Positions 50,294 through 59,853 of a stretch of DNA of 64,000 nucleotides are shown here, piece after piece. The translations under genes and the position numbers were made by a program. The stretch spans positions 5,510,001 to 5,574,000 of the forward strand of contig NZ_CP041614.1 in NCBI RefSeq assembly GCF_007197555.1. Reading direction: 5' to 3'. The stretch is from Shewanella psychropiezotolerans. GTDB taxonomy: Bacteria > Pseudomonadota > Gammaproteobacteria > Enterobacterales > Shewanellaceae. The number at the start of each line of letters is the position of its first letter. Position 1 is the stretch's first letter. The notes below the pieces were generated by a model. The model did not search any database and was not told where the DNA came from. It was given only the letters and a program-made list of their open reading frames with translations.

Positions 50294-50382
50294 AAGCTCA
50301 TACCTCTAATCAGTAAATACAGGTTAATACCAGAGATCAGCAAGCCAATTGTCGCAATCACGAGCAAAATAATGGTAACCAC
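50290..50382 (-). CDS. 30-residue single-helix membrane micro-ORF between tadB and tadC
   Basis: GTG at 50382 opens 30 codons (VTIILLVIATIGLLISGI, then NLYLLIRGMSL) ending at 50290. The start overlaps the tadB stop (TAGTG) and the stop overlaps the tadC start (ATGA). AAGGAG lies 7 nt upstream of the GTG, inside the tadB end. The product is one hydrophobic helix with a basic C-terminal tip, plausibly an inner-membrane component. It may instead be only a translational coupler. It is too short for standard gene calls. Confidence 0.6.
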   Translation of the reverse strand: MVTIILLVIATIGLLISGINLYLLIRGMSL

Positions 50383-51290
50383 TAGCGCACTCCTTTGATA
50401 AGTAGCCAGATAATAAACATTCCCAGAGCCTCACTTCCGACCACGTAGTACAAGATGTAGCGCCCGGACGGATCCGTCAGCACAAAATCCAGATTCTGTG
50501 GGCTGAGATAGCTAAGAAGAATCATGAAGAAGAAGGGCAAGCAACCCACTATTTTCGCCGATAGCCGTGCTTCCGATGTCAGCGCAGCTTTCTTCTTATC
50601 CAAGGTTCTGGCATCCATTAAGACGCGAACCAACCTGGCCATAACCGGCTTAAGCTGTCCGCCTCGGGACATGTTGGCGCGGATAGTGACGATAAAAAAT
50701 AGAAAGCTCGGATAGGGGAAGCGTTTACTGGCACGCTTAAAAACCTGCTCAGGAGGTTCACCTAACTTGAGGCGATCCCCCATATCTCTAAATTCGTGTC
50801 CGATTTGATTATCCAGTGACTGACCGACATAACAGATGGCCTGCATAATACTTTCACCGGAAGCGACGGCACTCATCATAATATTGAGGGCATCGGGGAA
50901 GGTCTGTTCGAAGGTCTGTTTACGCTTTCCCATCAACCAGTTCCAGCCCCATAAAAAACCTAGAGCTGGCATGATCAGCGGCAACCACAGACTATCCAGC
51001 TGCAGGAAGTTATTGATATAGATCCCGGCTCCGCTAAGCAGCAGCAGGAAAACAGATAATTTTAGCCAAGCTTTTTCACCAAGGGTGCTAAATGCTGGGC
51101 GAAGTAGTAGCTGAATTTTAGTCAACCAAACCCTATGCTCCAAGGTCTCAAGCTTAACCGCCGACTGGATTTCATCTATGTCTGCCGTTTCGATCTTTTT
51201 TACCAGATACTGACTCTTGATATCTTGGCTTCTCATGCCCCACAACAATGCGGCGATACCGAGTAAGAATAAGGAGAAGTACAAGATCAT
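50382..51290 (-). CDS. tadB: Inner-membrane pilus platform protein TadB
   Basis: A 302-aa T2SF-domain protein with paired N-terminal and central helices. The core is FPDALNIMMSAVASGESIM and FLFFIVTIRANMSRGGQLK, which match TadB. It works with TadC and the TadA ATPase to build the Flp pilus. It overlaps tadA by 4 bp and the micro-ORF by 1 base. Confidence 0.92.
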   Translation of the reverse strand: MILYFSLFLLGIAALLWGMRSQDIKSQYLVKKIETADIDEIQSAVKLETLEHRVWLTKIQLLLRPAFSTLGEKAWLKLSVFLLLLSGAGIYINNFLQLDSLWLPLIMPALGFLWGWNWLMGKRKQTFEQTFPDALNIMMSAVASGESIMQAICYVGQSLDNQIGHEFRDMGDRLKLGEPPEQVFKRASKRFPYPSFLFFIVTIRANMSRGGQLKPVMARLVRVLMDARTLDKKKAALTSEARLSAKIVGCLPFFFMILLSYLSPQNLDFVLTDPSGRYILYYVVGSEALGMFIIWLLIKGVR

Positions 51291-52561
51291 TGCTGGCTCC
51301 TAAAAGCCAACATTAACTCCTCTTGCAGGCCAAAGTAGGCCGCTCGCTGCATCAGGATGGAGCGCTGCATAATCCCAAGAGTCACATATTCACCCATCAC
51401 CTTATCTAAACTCTGGCCCTCGGCCGGCTGGAACTTGAATAACTCCTCCATCACCACACTCTCGCCTTCGAGGCCAACGACCTCTGAAATACTGGTGATC
51501 TTTCGCGACCCATCACGTTGACGATTAACCTGAACCACTAATTGTACTGCCCCGACTATGGTGCGACGTATGGCGGCTAAGGGTTGATTCAAGCTGGCCA
51601 TCATCACCATAGACTCGACTCTGGAGATAGCATCTCTGGGAGTGTTGGCATGCAAGGTAGACATGGAGCCATCATGACCAGTGTTCATCGCCTGTAGCAT
51701 CTCGAACGCTTCGGCTCCACGGCACTCACCTAAGATGATTCGATCCGGGCGCATACGCAGGGAGTTGATAATCAAGTCCCTCTGATCTACCTGACCGGTA
51801 CCTTCGGTACTGGCGGGACGTGTTTCCAGCCTAACTACATGGGGTTGTTGCAGATTTAGTTCGGCCGCATCTTCTATGGTGATGATACGTTCATCATCTG
51901 CAATATAATTTGAAAGTGCATTAAGTAAGGTTGTCTTGCCTGAACCTGTGCCTCCCGAGATCAATATGTTTAAGCGGCAACGAGCCGCGATCATCAAGAC
52001 TCTCGCCATATCTGGCGATAAAGAGCCGAAACCTACCAGATCTTCTAAACCAATCTTTTGCTCTCTAAACTTACGGATGGAAATGGTTGTGCCATCGATA
52101 GCAACAGGCTTAATCACAATATTGACTCGACTACCATCGCTAAGACGGGCATCCACCATAGGTGAAGACTCATCGATCCGACGCCCAACCCTAGCTGCAA
52201 TACGCTGAGCAATCTCCAGCAGTTGCGCCTCGTTCACAAACACCACTTCCGAGCTGTGAATTTTACCGTGACGCTCATAGAAGATCTGATCGCAACCATT
52301 GACCATGATGTCATTAATGGTGTCATCTTCCAGCAGCGGCTGCAGTGGACCCAGACCAATCAGTTCATCAACCAGGTTTTTAACCGTCATATTGCGTACA
52401 GAGGTAGAAACAGGCTGACTGAAATTGTTCGCGAGCACCTCAACCGCACTCTGGATCTGCCGGTACAGCTCCTCCCGTGGCATTTTGGCTATTGCCTGAG
52501 CATCCAAAGCCTCAAAAATCTGCCCCCGAAAACTAAGGTAAATCTCTTTATTATTGTTCAT
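51287..52561 (-). CDS. tadA: Secretion ATPase TadA (CpaF family)
   Basis: A 424-aa VirB11-type ATPase. Walker A is [16 protein letters not shown]. Downstream are the Asp/Glu boxes ([15 protein letters not shown]), the His box and Walker B ([28 protein letters not shown]). It powers pilin polymerisation. It overlaps tadZ and tadB by 4 bp each, so the pilus motor genes are translationally coupled. Confidence 0.95.
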   Translation of the reverse strand: MNNNKEIYLSFRGQIFEALDAQAIAKMPREELYRQIQSAVEVLANNFSQPVSTSVRNMTVKNLVDELIGLGPLQPLLEDDTINDIMVNGCDQIFYERHGKIHSSEVVFVNEAQLLEIAQRIAARVGRRIDESSPMVDARLSDGSRVNIVIKPVAIDGTTISIRKFREQKIGLEDLVGFGSLSPDMARVLMIAARCRLNILISGGTGSGKTTLLNALSNYIADDERIITIEDAAELNLQQPHVVRLETRPASTEGTGQVDQRDLIINSLRMRPDRIILGECRGAEAFEMLQAMNTGHDGSMSTLHANTPRDAISRVESMVMMASLNQPLAAIRRTIVGAVQLVVQVNRQRDGSRKITSISEVVGLEGESVVMEELFKFQPAEGQSLDKVMGEYVTLGIMQRSILMQRAAYFGLQEELMLAFRSQQ

Positions 52562-53793
52562 CTTTGCATTAGCGCCTTGAGTTTATCCAGAGGTGATACC
52601 TGTACTTCAGCCTGCTTCCCCTGTATCAGTTGGGCTAATTTATTGAAGGCGCCATTACGCTTCTCAAAGCGATGTAATCGCTTTCCTGACAACATAAGAG
52701 CCGAGAATTTCGCGGTATAATCCAACTGAACATCTACCGACCGCTCCAGATAACGCTCAACCTCATCCTTTCTCAAAGGAAACGCCCCTTCGGGACGATG
52801 AATATTGAGAAAGGTTAAGATACGTATATCCGCAGTACCCGACAGATTATGCATCTCAATTTTTTCGATAATTTGGCTGGCATTACGTACCGAAGAGACT
52901 GTGGGGTCGAGCACGATAACAAACACATCTATCCGCTTCGACAGCGCTGCCGGATCCATCATAAAATCATTAGCACCGGAAAAGTCTTCAATAATAAAGT
53001 TGGCTTTTCGACTGAGTAGCTCGGCTATATTTTGGCTGTTGCTATAAAGGTTTTCGGCCGATTGTGAACCTCCCAATGCCAATAAACGAAAGTGTTTATC
53101 TACCTTGCTCAAGTAGTTACTGGCGCTTGCTTCATCCATATCTCTAAGCTGTAACTCAAGGTTATCCGAGTTTTGACGTATGAACTGCTTAAGGCCTAAT
53201 AGGATATCTGTGTTGCTGTTGAAGTACTGATGATCAACTTGAATCGTGTCGATCCCTTGAAAAGCTAATGTCGCCGATAACTCACATGCAACCATGGTAT
53301 TGCCTATGCCACCTTTAGTGCCTACCACCGCCACCCGCTTGGCCTTACGATTTCTAGTTACCCCGGAAAGACGTTGCTGGTTAATATGCACATGACGCAA
53401 AAACTCACTTAATTCCTCCTGGTTCAGCGGCCACAATAGATAATAAAATCCCATCACCTTTAACTCACGCAATGTGGTGATGGTGTCCTCTTTGCCTATG
53501 ACGATGACGCCTTTCTGATTTGGCAGCTTACTGGCTAGATCTCGAGCATCTTCGACAATACTCGTCGACTGGTTAAGCTCAAAAATTACGATATCTTTTA
53601 ACGCATCCAGCTGTAAACCACCTGGATTAGAGGTCTTAATACAATCTGGATAATTCCAACCTTCGAAACGGAAAACCTGCTCTATCAGCTCCCGACAGTG
53701 TGCCGTTTGATAATAAAAAGAGCAGCTAGTCGGTCCCGCTGGTTCACGGTTAAACTCCGCTGCCTGAGTGACAACCTTGGCCAAATCAAACAT
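52558..53793 (-). CDS. tadZ: TadZ/CpaE-like polar targeting ATPase
   Basis: A 411-aa protein. Start at 53793 (MFDLAKVVTQ) fits the 1-bp gap to the previous stop and is preceded by AGAGGGG; an open frame upstream to 53877 overlaps that gene and is not used. It has a receiver-like N-terminal domain and a ParA/MinD-type ATPase domain with the deviant Walker A KGGIGNTMVACELSA. TadZ sets the location of the Tad machine. Confidence 0.87.
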   Translation of the reverse strand: MFDLAKVVTQAAEFNREPAGPTSCSFYYQTAHCRELIEQVFRFEGWNYPDCIKTSNPGGLQLDALKDIVIFELNQSTSIVEDARDLASKLPNQKGVIVIGKEDTITTLRELKVMGFYYLLWPLNQEELSEFLRHVHINQQRLSGVTRNRKAKRVAVVGTKGGIGNTMVACELSATLAFQGIDTIQVDHQYFNSNTDILLGLKQFIRQNSDNLELQLRDMDEASASNYLSKVDKHFRLLALGGSQSAENLYSNSQNIAELLSRKANFIIEDFSGANDFMMDPAALSKRIDVFVIVLDPTVSSVRNASQIIEKIEMHNLSGTADIRILTFLNIHRPEGAFPLRKDEVERYLERSVDVQLDYTAKFSALMLSGKRLHRFEKRNGAFNKLAQLIQGKQAEVQVSPLDKLKALMQR

Positions 53794-53794
53794 A

Positions 53795-54286
53795 CTATTG
53801 CCCCTCTGGCAGGATAAGAGTCTGTGGGTCACGCACATGTCTGAGCCGCATAGAATCGACGAAGCAGCCAGTATCACTGTCCATTCTTCCCAAGATGCTG
53901 GGTTTACAAGTCTGAGTTTTTACTCGGTACTTACCTATGCTCATCTTTATCACTGACTTTCCTGAATCCAGCTTTGTCACCTTTATTCTCGAAGGCACAA
54001 GCCCTAGATTGAGTAGCTTCAGCTTAATTTCGTTCACCCAAGACTTATCAAGCTGAGTTCGGTAACTTAAGGTCCACAAAGTTTGTTCAATCCCAGGTTC
54101 AAAACTATTAATGATGCGATCTAATTGCCCATTGATCTCCACTGGGTCACTCGTTTTTTTAGGTTCGATAACAAAGTCATGTATCTCTTGATACACGACC
54201 GCTTCACTGCCTAGCTGGACCTTGGCGCTATCGGCGCAGCCACTGATATTCAGCATGATTAGGCCTAATATGATTAAGGTTCTCAC
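53795..54286 (-). CDS. CpaD-like pilus lipoprotein
   Basis: A 163-aa protein with lipobox ISGC, tucked between the secretin and tadZ genes. Its C-terminus carries two Cys (CKPSILGRMDSDTGCFVDSM) followed by RHVRDPQTLILPEGQ. That resembles the CpaD end, where GC.....N.A.MV..P.DL.. is common. Position and lipoprotein signal support a CpaD/RcpB role as secretin partner; the sequence match is weak. Confidence 0.68.
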   Translation of the reverse strand: MRTLIILGLIMLNISGCADSAKVQLGSEAVVYQEIHDFVIEPKKTSDPVEINGQLDRIINSFEPGIEQTLWTLSYRTQLDKSWVNEIKLKLLNLGLVPSRIKVTKLDSGKSVIKMSIGKYRVKTQTCKPSILGRMDSDTGCFVDSMRLRHVRDPQTLILPEGQ

Positions 54287-55626
54287 TGAATAAAGCCCCC
54301 TTGGTTGAGCATATGTATGACATTGACATTATTATCTTCGTCGGATTCAGGCTCGATATTAAAGAATCGCGCCAATGACTTAGTCGGCGTGATTTTGGGT
54401 AAGCGGATGTCTGTGGGCGCAATGGGTTTGACGAGGTTAACCGTGGCTACAATCACTAACTCAGTTTTCTTGCGAGTCGTTCCTACATGCCTGAATAGGG
54501 CACCAATGCCTGGAATATCACCTAATAGCGGGATCTTACTGACTTGCTCGAGTTCATCACTGCTCATCAGGCCACCAAGCATAAAGCTTTGGCCATCCCC
54601 CAGTTCTATGGTGGTCATAGCCCGGCGTGTGCTCAACTGTGGCACCTTGATCCCAGCGGCCTCAATAAAACCTTCAACGGCGCTGACCTCAGGCATCAAC
54701 TTAAGTTTAATCCGGTTATTATTCAAAACCTTAGCCGAAATATCTAACCGAACACCAAACTCTTTAAAAGTCACATTGGTAGTATTATCATTAGTAAAGA
54801 TCACTGGGATCTCACCACCGACAAGGAAGCTTGCCGACTCTCCGGACATGACGGAAAGATTAGGTTCTGCCAATACCTCAGCGATTTTGTCGTTATCCAG
54901 TGCAGTGATGACTGTCGATAAATCACTGGCTTTAAAGTCTAAGAAAGAAAACTCACCGGCAGCATTCCCCACCGTCGACCAACTAACTCCTAATGTCTCA
55001 TTAAACTCTTTGGTGACCTGCGCCACCGAGATTTTTACATTCACCTGCTGTGTTTGGGAAAGACTTAACCCCTCAATAATGCCTTCCCAGGTAAAGTTTC
55101 GCTGATAAGTCAGCCAGTTAGATTCACTAAAGGAGTCTTCGAATTCCACATCTTTAGCTTGGTCATCGAAGCGATCGACTTTATCCCGCCCTAATAACTT
55201 AGCGACCAGACGATAGATATCATCACGTTGCTGTTCACTATCAACTATGCCGCGTACGGCCACCTTATCGCCCACCGAAGTGAGGTTAATATCAAGGTCG
55301 GGATAAAACAGTTCAATTTGACGACGGATTTGAGACAGGTTGATATCCACATGCAATAACTGAGATAAGATCACCTCATTGGCTTTGTTATAAACAAATA
55401 GCCTTGCCTGGCCTAATTTATTGCCGTAGATAACCAGTTTATTACTGCCGGTGATCTTATAATCTGCGATCTCAGGCTGGCTGATGAAAACAGTCCCTAT
55501 ATCCTGATCCATCTCTACACTAGTGGCATCATTTAAGGTAATAAATCTATCACCCGCCATAGCATTACTACAAAAAAACAGGCCCAATAACAAGCCCTTC
55601 ACACACATATTAACTAGATTAGTCAT
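54283..55626 (-). CDS. rcpA: Flp pilus secretin RcpA/CpaC
   Basis: A 447-aa outer-membrane secretin. A signal peptide (GLLLGLFFCSNAMA) is followed by a pilus/BON-like N-domain (VEMDQDIGTVFISQPEIADY), an N-domain, and then the type II/III secretin core (LAEPNLSVMSGESASFLVGGEIPV in part, PLLGDIPGIGALFRH). It forms the channel for the Flp fibre. It overlaps the CpaD-like gene by 4 bp. Confidence 0.93.
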   Translation of the reverse strand: MTNLVNMCVKGLLLGLFFCSNAMAGDRFITLNDATSVEMDQDIGTVFISQPEIADYKITGSNKLVIYGNKLGQARLFVYNKANEVILSQLLHVDINLSQIRRQIELFYPDLDINLTSVGDKVAVRGIVDSEQQRDDIYRLVAKLLGRDKVDRFDDQAKDVEFEDSFSESNWLTYQRNFTWEGIIEGLSLSQTQQVNVKISVAQVTKEFNETLGVSWSTVGNAAGEFSFLDFKASDLSTVITALDNDKIAEVLAEPNLSVMSGESASFLVGGEIPVIFTNDNTTNVTFKEFGVRLDISAKVLNNNRIKLKLMPEVSAVEGFIEAAGIKVPQLSTRRAMTTIELGDGQSFMLGGLMSSDELEQVSKIPLLGDIPGIGALFRHVGTTRKKTELVIVATVNLVKPIAPTDIRLPKITPTKSLARFFNIEPESDEDNNVNVIHMLNQGGFIQ

Positions 55627-55628
55627 GG

Positions 55629-56450
55629 TTAAAAAATCCCGCCGACATTACTCTTAGATGCACCACGCAATTCAACCACCCCGGTGTAATTAGTAATAAC
55701 ATCACTCACATCGGCCTCAGGATTTGAACCATAGTGTTGACTAGGATGCACTTCGATATGCATAGTGCGCTGGGCCAGAGTCAAACGAGCCAGATCATCG
55801 GGAGCCACTTCGATAACCATGCGGGTCTCCTCCTTATTTGAGCTCTTCACCTTAGGAGCTGCCCCTCCTGATTCGCTTTCACCAATTGAGATAACTCTGA
55901 CCTTCCTCATCAACAACGATGCCTTCAACCCTATAAAATCTTCAATTCTATGGGTGTCTGTGGCTAAGTTATGCTCAGGTGAACTGACCACTAAAATGTC
56001 AATATCATCACCGGGCAAAATATAATTGTTGATCAGATTTTTTGTTGCTACGGTCAATGGATATAGAGTCATTCCCTCCCTGGCAATCAAGCTTAGGTAG
56101 CCTAGATCTCCAGGATGACTGAGCTGCTCGGGAAGCAGATATTGATCAGTATTAAGTGCGGTATTGGTTAATGTCTGTGTATCTAGTTTAAGGTCGACAT
56201 CGGCATTAAAGCCCAATGCTTGCGCCTCCTTCTGCCCTAGCTGCACTCTTTTAAGATCCCTTAAGGTTAAAAATGTGCCTTTCTCCATATTTTTTTTCAC
56301 TTGCCACAGGGTATAAGTTATCGGCGCTTCATCATCACTAACAGGCATGACAACAGCCTCAGGACTCGAGAGCAGTTTATCTGCCACGCCATACAGGCCG
56401 GTCAATACCGCAATAAATGCGATAATGAAAATCAATTTAGAATTAAGCAT
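55629..56450 (-). CDS. rcpC: Pilus assembly protein RcpC/CpaB
   Basis: A 273-aa protein with one N-terminal membrane helix (LIFIIAFIAVLTGLYGVA), an SAF-like domain (KGTFLTLRDLKRVQ) and a C-terminal RcpC/CpaB domain (PGDDIDILVVS). It aids secretin function in the periplasm. It lies 2 bp before rcpA and 48 bp after the peptidase gene. Confidence 0.88.
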   Translation of the reverse strand: MLNSKLIFIIAFIAVLTGLYGVADKLLSSPEAVVMPVSDDEAPITYTLWQVKKNMEKGTFLTLRDLKRVQLGQKEAQALGFNADVDLKLDTQTLTNTALNTDQYLLPEQLSHPGDLGYLSLIAREGMTLYPLTVATKNLINNYILPGDDIDILVVSSPEHNLATDTHRIEDFIGLKASLLMRKVRVISIGESESGGAAPKVKSSNKEETRMVIEVAPDDLARLTLAQRTMHIEVHPSQHYGSNPEADVSDVITNYTGVVELRGASKSNVGGIF

Positions 56451-56498
56451 TATTCTACTGTTCTGTTAGTGCTGGTTAACGACGGTTACAGTCAAGTA

Positions 56499-56966
56499 TC
56501 AAGATTGAGTTGTAGCGCCTAAATAACTAGCCAAGATAGGAATATAAAAACCTAAGGAAATAGCGATACCATAGGGCAAACCGGAATCTTCACCTCGGGG
56601 GATTTTTTGGATAATTCGATATTTAATCAGATAGATAACAGCCAGTACTCCACCAAATGTAGCAGTCAATATTAACGCCGTAGACAGTGATGCTATAGGT
56701 AAAGCGATCGCCAGGGCGCTGGCCAACTTTCCGTCTCCTGCGGCGAGCCACCTGAGCTTGAAAAGCAGTAAACTGAAAAAAAATATTAAACATCCGCGAA
56801 GCAGGCCAGCAACCAATTGCTGCTGACTCTGGGCTAGCCAGATGCTGATAACCAAGACGACGAGACAGCTTAAATTCGAGATCCGTCGTTGACGTATGTC
56901 ACTGACACAACAAGTAGTCAAAACGAATAACAGACTAGCTATGGCCAATATGGTTAATTGCATCAA
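56499..56966 (-). CDS. tadV: Prepilin peptidase TadV/CpaA
   Basis: A 155-aa, four-to-six-helix A24 aspartyl peptidase. The two catalytic Asp are in CVSDIRQRRI (first) and the conserved GDGK (second, LAAGDGKLASAL). It processes the Flp pilin and the TadE/F pseudopilins. It is shorter than GspO/PilD because it lacks their N-terminal methylase domain, as expected for TadV. Confidence 0.92.
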   Translation of the reverse strand: MMQLTILAIASLLFVLTTCCVSDIRQRRISNLSCLVVLVISIWLAQSQQQLVAGLLRGCLIFFFSLLLFKLRWLAAGDGKLASALAIALPIASLSTALILTATFGGVLAVIYLIKYRIIQKIPRGEDSGLPYGIAISLGFYIPILASYLGATTQS

Positions 56967-56990
56967 TCAAAACAACCTATGGCGCGCTTA

Positions 56991-57203
56991 TTAAGTACCA
57001 GCGGTCATGCTTGTTAAGTTAGTTGTGATCAATGCAAATGCAGCATTCAACGCAGTCATCAAGTTGCCATCGGAAGCAAAAGCAGCAGTCAATGCAACAG
57101 CCATAGCTACAGCGATCAATCCATATTCGATTGCCGTTACGCCGCGCTCATCTTTTTTGTAAGTCGCAAGAAAAGCCATAGTATTGCAGTAAAACTTGTT
57201 CAT
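56991..57203 (-). CDS. flp: Flp major pilin
   Basis: A 70-aa prepilin. Start at 57203 (MNKFYCNTMAF) has GGAG 7-8 nt upstream; ATG at 57218 is an alternative. The leader ends KKDERG and is followed by VTAIEYGLIAVAMAVALTAA. The G/VTAIEYGL cleavage motif with conserved Glu-Tyr is diagnostic for Flp pilins. It is first gene of the tad operon and probably the most highly transcribed. Confidence 0.95.
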   Translation of the reverse strand: MNKFYCNTMAFLATYKKDERGVTAIEYGLIAVAMAVALTAAFASDGNLMTALNAAFALITTNLTSMTAGT

Positions 57204-57382
57204 AAATAACTCCATCATATTTATATAGTCTAATTAATAATTAGTCTGTTGAATCGTTCAACGCCTGAATTATATTAAAAACAAAAACAAAAACAAAAAT
57301 AGGTCCTATAAGTTTTAGTTATAGGTCAAAACAATATTAATTATTATGGAGGGGAAATATTAATTAGATAAAACTTAAACTA
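57204..57382 (-). promoter_or_regulatory. flp promoter region with palindrome and hexanucleotide repeat
   Basis: GTTGAA-TCG-TTCAAC, a perfect 15-bp palindrome, is at 57248-57262, 45 bp before flp. On the plus strand, three AAAAAC units plus AAAAAT lie at about 57277-57300. Both are in position to affect transcription of the tad operon. The regulator is not known; a broken LysR gene lies directly upstream. Confidence 0.45.
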
Positions 57383-58287
57383 TTAAATATTTAATAACTG
57401 TTGAGTTAACCATTCGACTGCTGGTGATTTTTGATGACCAACCGTAAAAATTAATGAGCTTCTCCAATCTCTACTTCTGGATTGATCTTTTTCAAGAAAA
57501 ATCTTATTTAAACTACCATTTTCCAGATCGTGCGCAACAACAAAACTAGGCAGGAACGCAATGCCTAAACCATTGCGACAAAATGACAGCAAGGTATGTA
57601 TATCTTCCACATACCAAATTTTCTTAGTCAGACTCACCTCATAAAACCCCGCCAAGGGGTTTCTGAGGGCAGTAATATACGGGATTGATTAAAGGTGGCT
57701 CTATCAATCTTGATAGCTCGGGGATCCACATCATCATGCTGCAAATTTTGAGCAAGTGAATAACTTGGTGACACGACCCAGCAGCTATCCAGCTGGAATG
57801 CTGACATATTTTCAAAGGTTTTCTCAACATCTCGACCAAATAGCCCGAGTGCAAATTCCAGTGTTTTATCTGCCAGTTTTTGAGCTAAAGACTCGCTAGA
57901 TCTCTGCACAATCGTTAGCTCAACTGCAGGAAAAACCTCTGAAAATCTTAAAATTATGTCTTTCACCTCTTGGCAACAAACCAGAGGATCTATGCCTATA
58001 CTCAGCTTGACCTGCTCTACCCTGGAGATAAATTTAGAACGCTCGACAAAAGTGCTGTATTGAGACATCAACAAGCGTGCATCTTTCAATACCAACTCCC
58101 CTTGCTGAGTCAGCAAGGGGTATTTTCCATTTCTGTCAAACAAGGTAAAGCCCAGATCTATTTCCAGATTTTGAATCGACAAGCTGATACCAGCCTGGGA
58201 TTTTTTTAATTTTCTACCTGCTGCACTAAATGAACCTGTATCGGCTGCTGTGATAAAGGAGATAAGACTCTCGAGTTGAATTTTCAT
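57383..58287 (-). pseudogene. LysR-family regulator with one apparent frameshift
   Basis: A LysR regulator of 301 aa if repaired. The N-terminal HTH (ADTGSFSAAGRKLKKSQAGI) and first half of the effector domain end in ETPWRGFMR-stop. Adding one base at GGGG (57656-57659, plus strand) gives ETPLAGFYEVSL and enters the second frame, which has a normal LysR end (FCRNGLGIAFLPSFV). It is upstream of flp on the same strand, so it may regulate the pilus operon. It is the same subtype as the broken LysR at 32.7 kb. Confidence 0.85.
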
Positions 58288-58746
58288 GAGTGACTTTTTT
58301 GTTTTTGAAGTCCTGATTTTACTGTCAACTTCCCTGCCAGTAATTTATGTAAGAATGTATAGATACAGTATAAAAAAATGATTAAGATTAAATATACATA
58401 TACAAGCGAACACTCTCTAATTGAGTTTAATATGAGATCATATATTAAACTGGCGCAGATAATAACCGTGAGAATATTAACTATACAACCAGACATTTGT
58501 ATCACATTGTATCACCACGCGATACATTTAAAATAAAAACCAATAAAATAACAATATAAAAACAACTCAAATGTTACAAACATTAACATAGCCACTTCAA
58601 AACAATAATAATACTCATTTAAAACAGCGCATTTGATTTCTCATCAAAAAACCAATTGTTTCATAAAAGTATCACCTACGATCCATATCTAACCAAAACA
58701 ACCAAATTATGATTCACTTGTATCTTTTTCGATTTTGTGTGGGGTT
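58288..58746. other. AT-rich intergenic region between two LysR genes
   Basis: 459 bp of very AT-rich DNA. A 73-codon minus-strand frame at 58284-58505 is Ile/Leu-rich with no ribosome-binding site and is not called. No terminator or operator recognised. Confidence 0.3.
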
Positions 58747-59655
58747 TTATTCTCTGGTATATTTCATAAAATTATTAATAGTGAATGAAATAAACTTTTT
58801 TATTCTTGCAGGCTGAAATTTGTCTTTATGGTAGAGGAGATAAAAGGGAGTGTCGGCGACTCGCCAATCTTCAAATACCGAAACTAATTCACCTTGACTA
58901 AGTTCTTCAGAGCAATACAGCTCGGGCAACCTCACGACACCATTGCCCGCTAAAGCACTGTGTTTCATTGCCCTGCCATTCTTACAGCGAAACACGCCAT
59001 TGATATGTACATCAAGTTTATGCTCGCAATTATCGACATGATAAAAAGACCAGTTACTGACTGAACCGGTAATACATTGGTGTGATTTTAGTGACTTAGG
59101 ATCTATCGGAAAACCACGGGATCTAAGATATTTAGGGGACGCTAAGGTCAAATTGGTAATATCCATTAGCTTACGAGCTACAAGCCCGGAATCCTCAAGC
59201 TGCCCCATACGAAAAACCAGATCAAACTGATCCACCAGCAAGTCGACCCGCTGACTACTAAAGTCCAGCTCTACTGAGACCCCTGGGTATTTAGCAATAA
59301 AGTCATTGACCAGGCTAGCCACAATCTCCTCGCCGAGAAAGCCACCCACACAGTTGATCTTGATGCTTCCCTGTAGATTTTGGGCATTGTCCACGGCAAT
59401 CTCCACCGCCTGATCAATACTCTCTAAGGCAGATCGGCACCGGTTAAAGAAAGCCTCCCCCTGCTCGGTTAAACGTTGGGCTCTTGTCGTTCTGGTGATA
59501 AGTGTCACCCCGAGGCAAGATTCTAAATGAGTCAATTGCTTAGAGAGATGGGAGCGTGAGCAATTCAACACCTCGGCCGCCTTAGTAAAGCTTCCTTGCC
59601 CGGCAATCACAGTGAACGCCTTGATATCGGCTAGGTTTATCTCACTCTTATTCAT
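58747..59655 (-). CDS. LysR-family transcriptional regulator
   Basis: A complete 302-aa LysR protein. The HTH is at residues about 8-65 (AFTVIAGQGSFTKAAEVLN, SRSHLSKQLTHLE). The effector-binding domain follows (SIKINCVGGFLGEEIVASLV). It resembles the CrgA/DsdC-like class with a conserved PxFLL end (PFYLLYHKDKFQPARI). It is divergent from the SDR gene across 198 bp, a standard arrangement for LysR control of a neighbour. A 3' remnant of a homologous gene is at 45271-45365. Confidence 0.92.
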   Translation of the reverse strand: MNKSEINLADIKAFTVIAGQGSFTKAAEVLNCSRSHLSKQLTHLESCLGVTLITRTTRAQRLTEQGEAFFNRCRSALESIDQAVEIAVDNAQNLQGSIKINCVGGFLGEEIVASLVNDFIAKYPGVSVELDFSSQRVDLLVDQFDLVFRMGQLEDSGLVARKLMDITNLTLASPKYLRSRGFPIDPKSLKSHQCITGSVSNWSFYHVDNCEHKLDVHINGVFRCKNGRAMKHSALAGNGVVRLPELYCSEELSQGELVSVFEDWRVADTPFYLLYHKDKFQPARIKKFISFTINNFMKYTRE

Positions 59656-59853
59656 ACTCGATTCTCATATTTGGCTCTCACATTTGAGATACGGATAAGA
59701 TTATGCCATTTGTAGTCTATAGGAAACAATCATGTTCTTTTTAAGGTATATATCAACAATAACGCTAACTCTATAATGCTTGCAACATGATTGAACAGCC
59801 AAATAACCAGCCGATTCAATCCCTCATTTAAGTAGATTAGAAGGTATAAACAG

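Noticed and set aside
45499..57203. Type IVa pilus or type II secretion system
   Set aside because: The Flp pilin, TadA/CpaF ATPase, TadV peptidase without methylase domain, TadZ and TadE/F/G together define a tad system.
58284..58505. 73-codon minus-strand frame before the broken LysR gene
   Set aside because: Strongly hydrophobic but in very AT-rich DNA with no Shine-Dalgarno and no recognisable family. The ATGA overlap with the LysR start is not enough alone.
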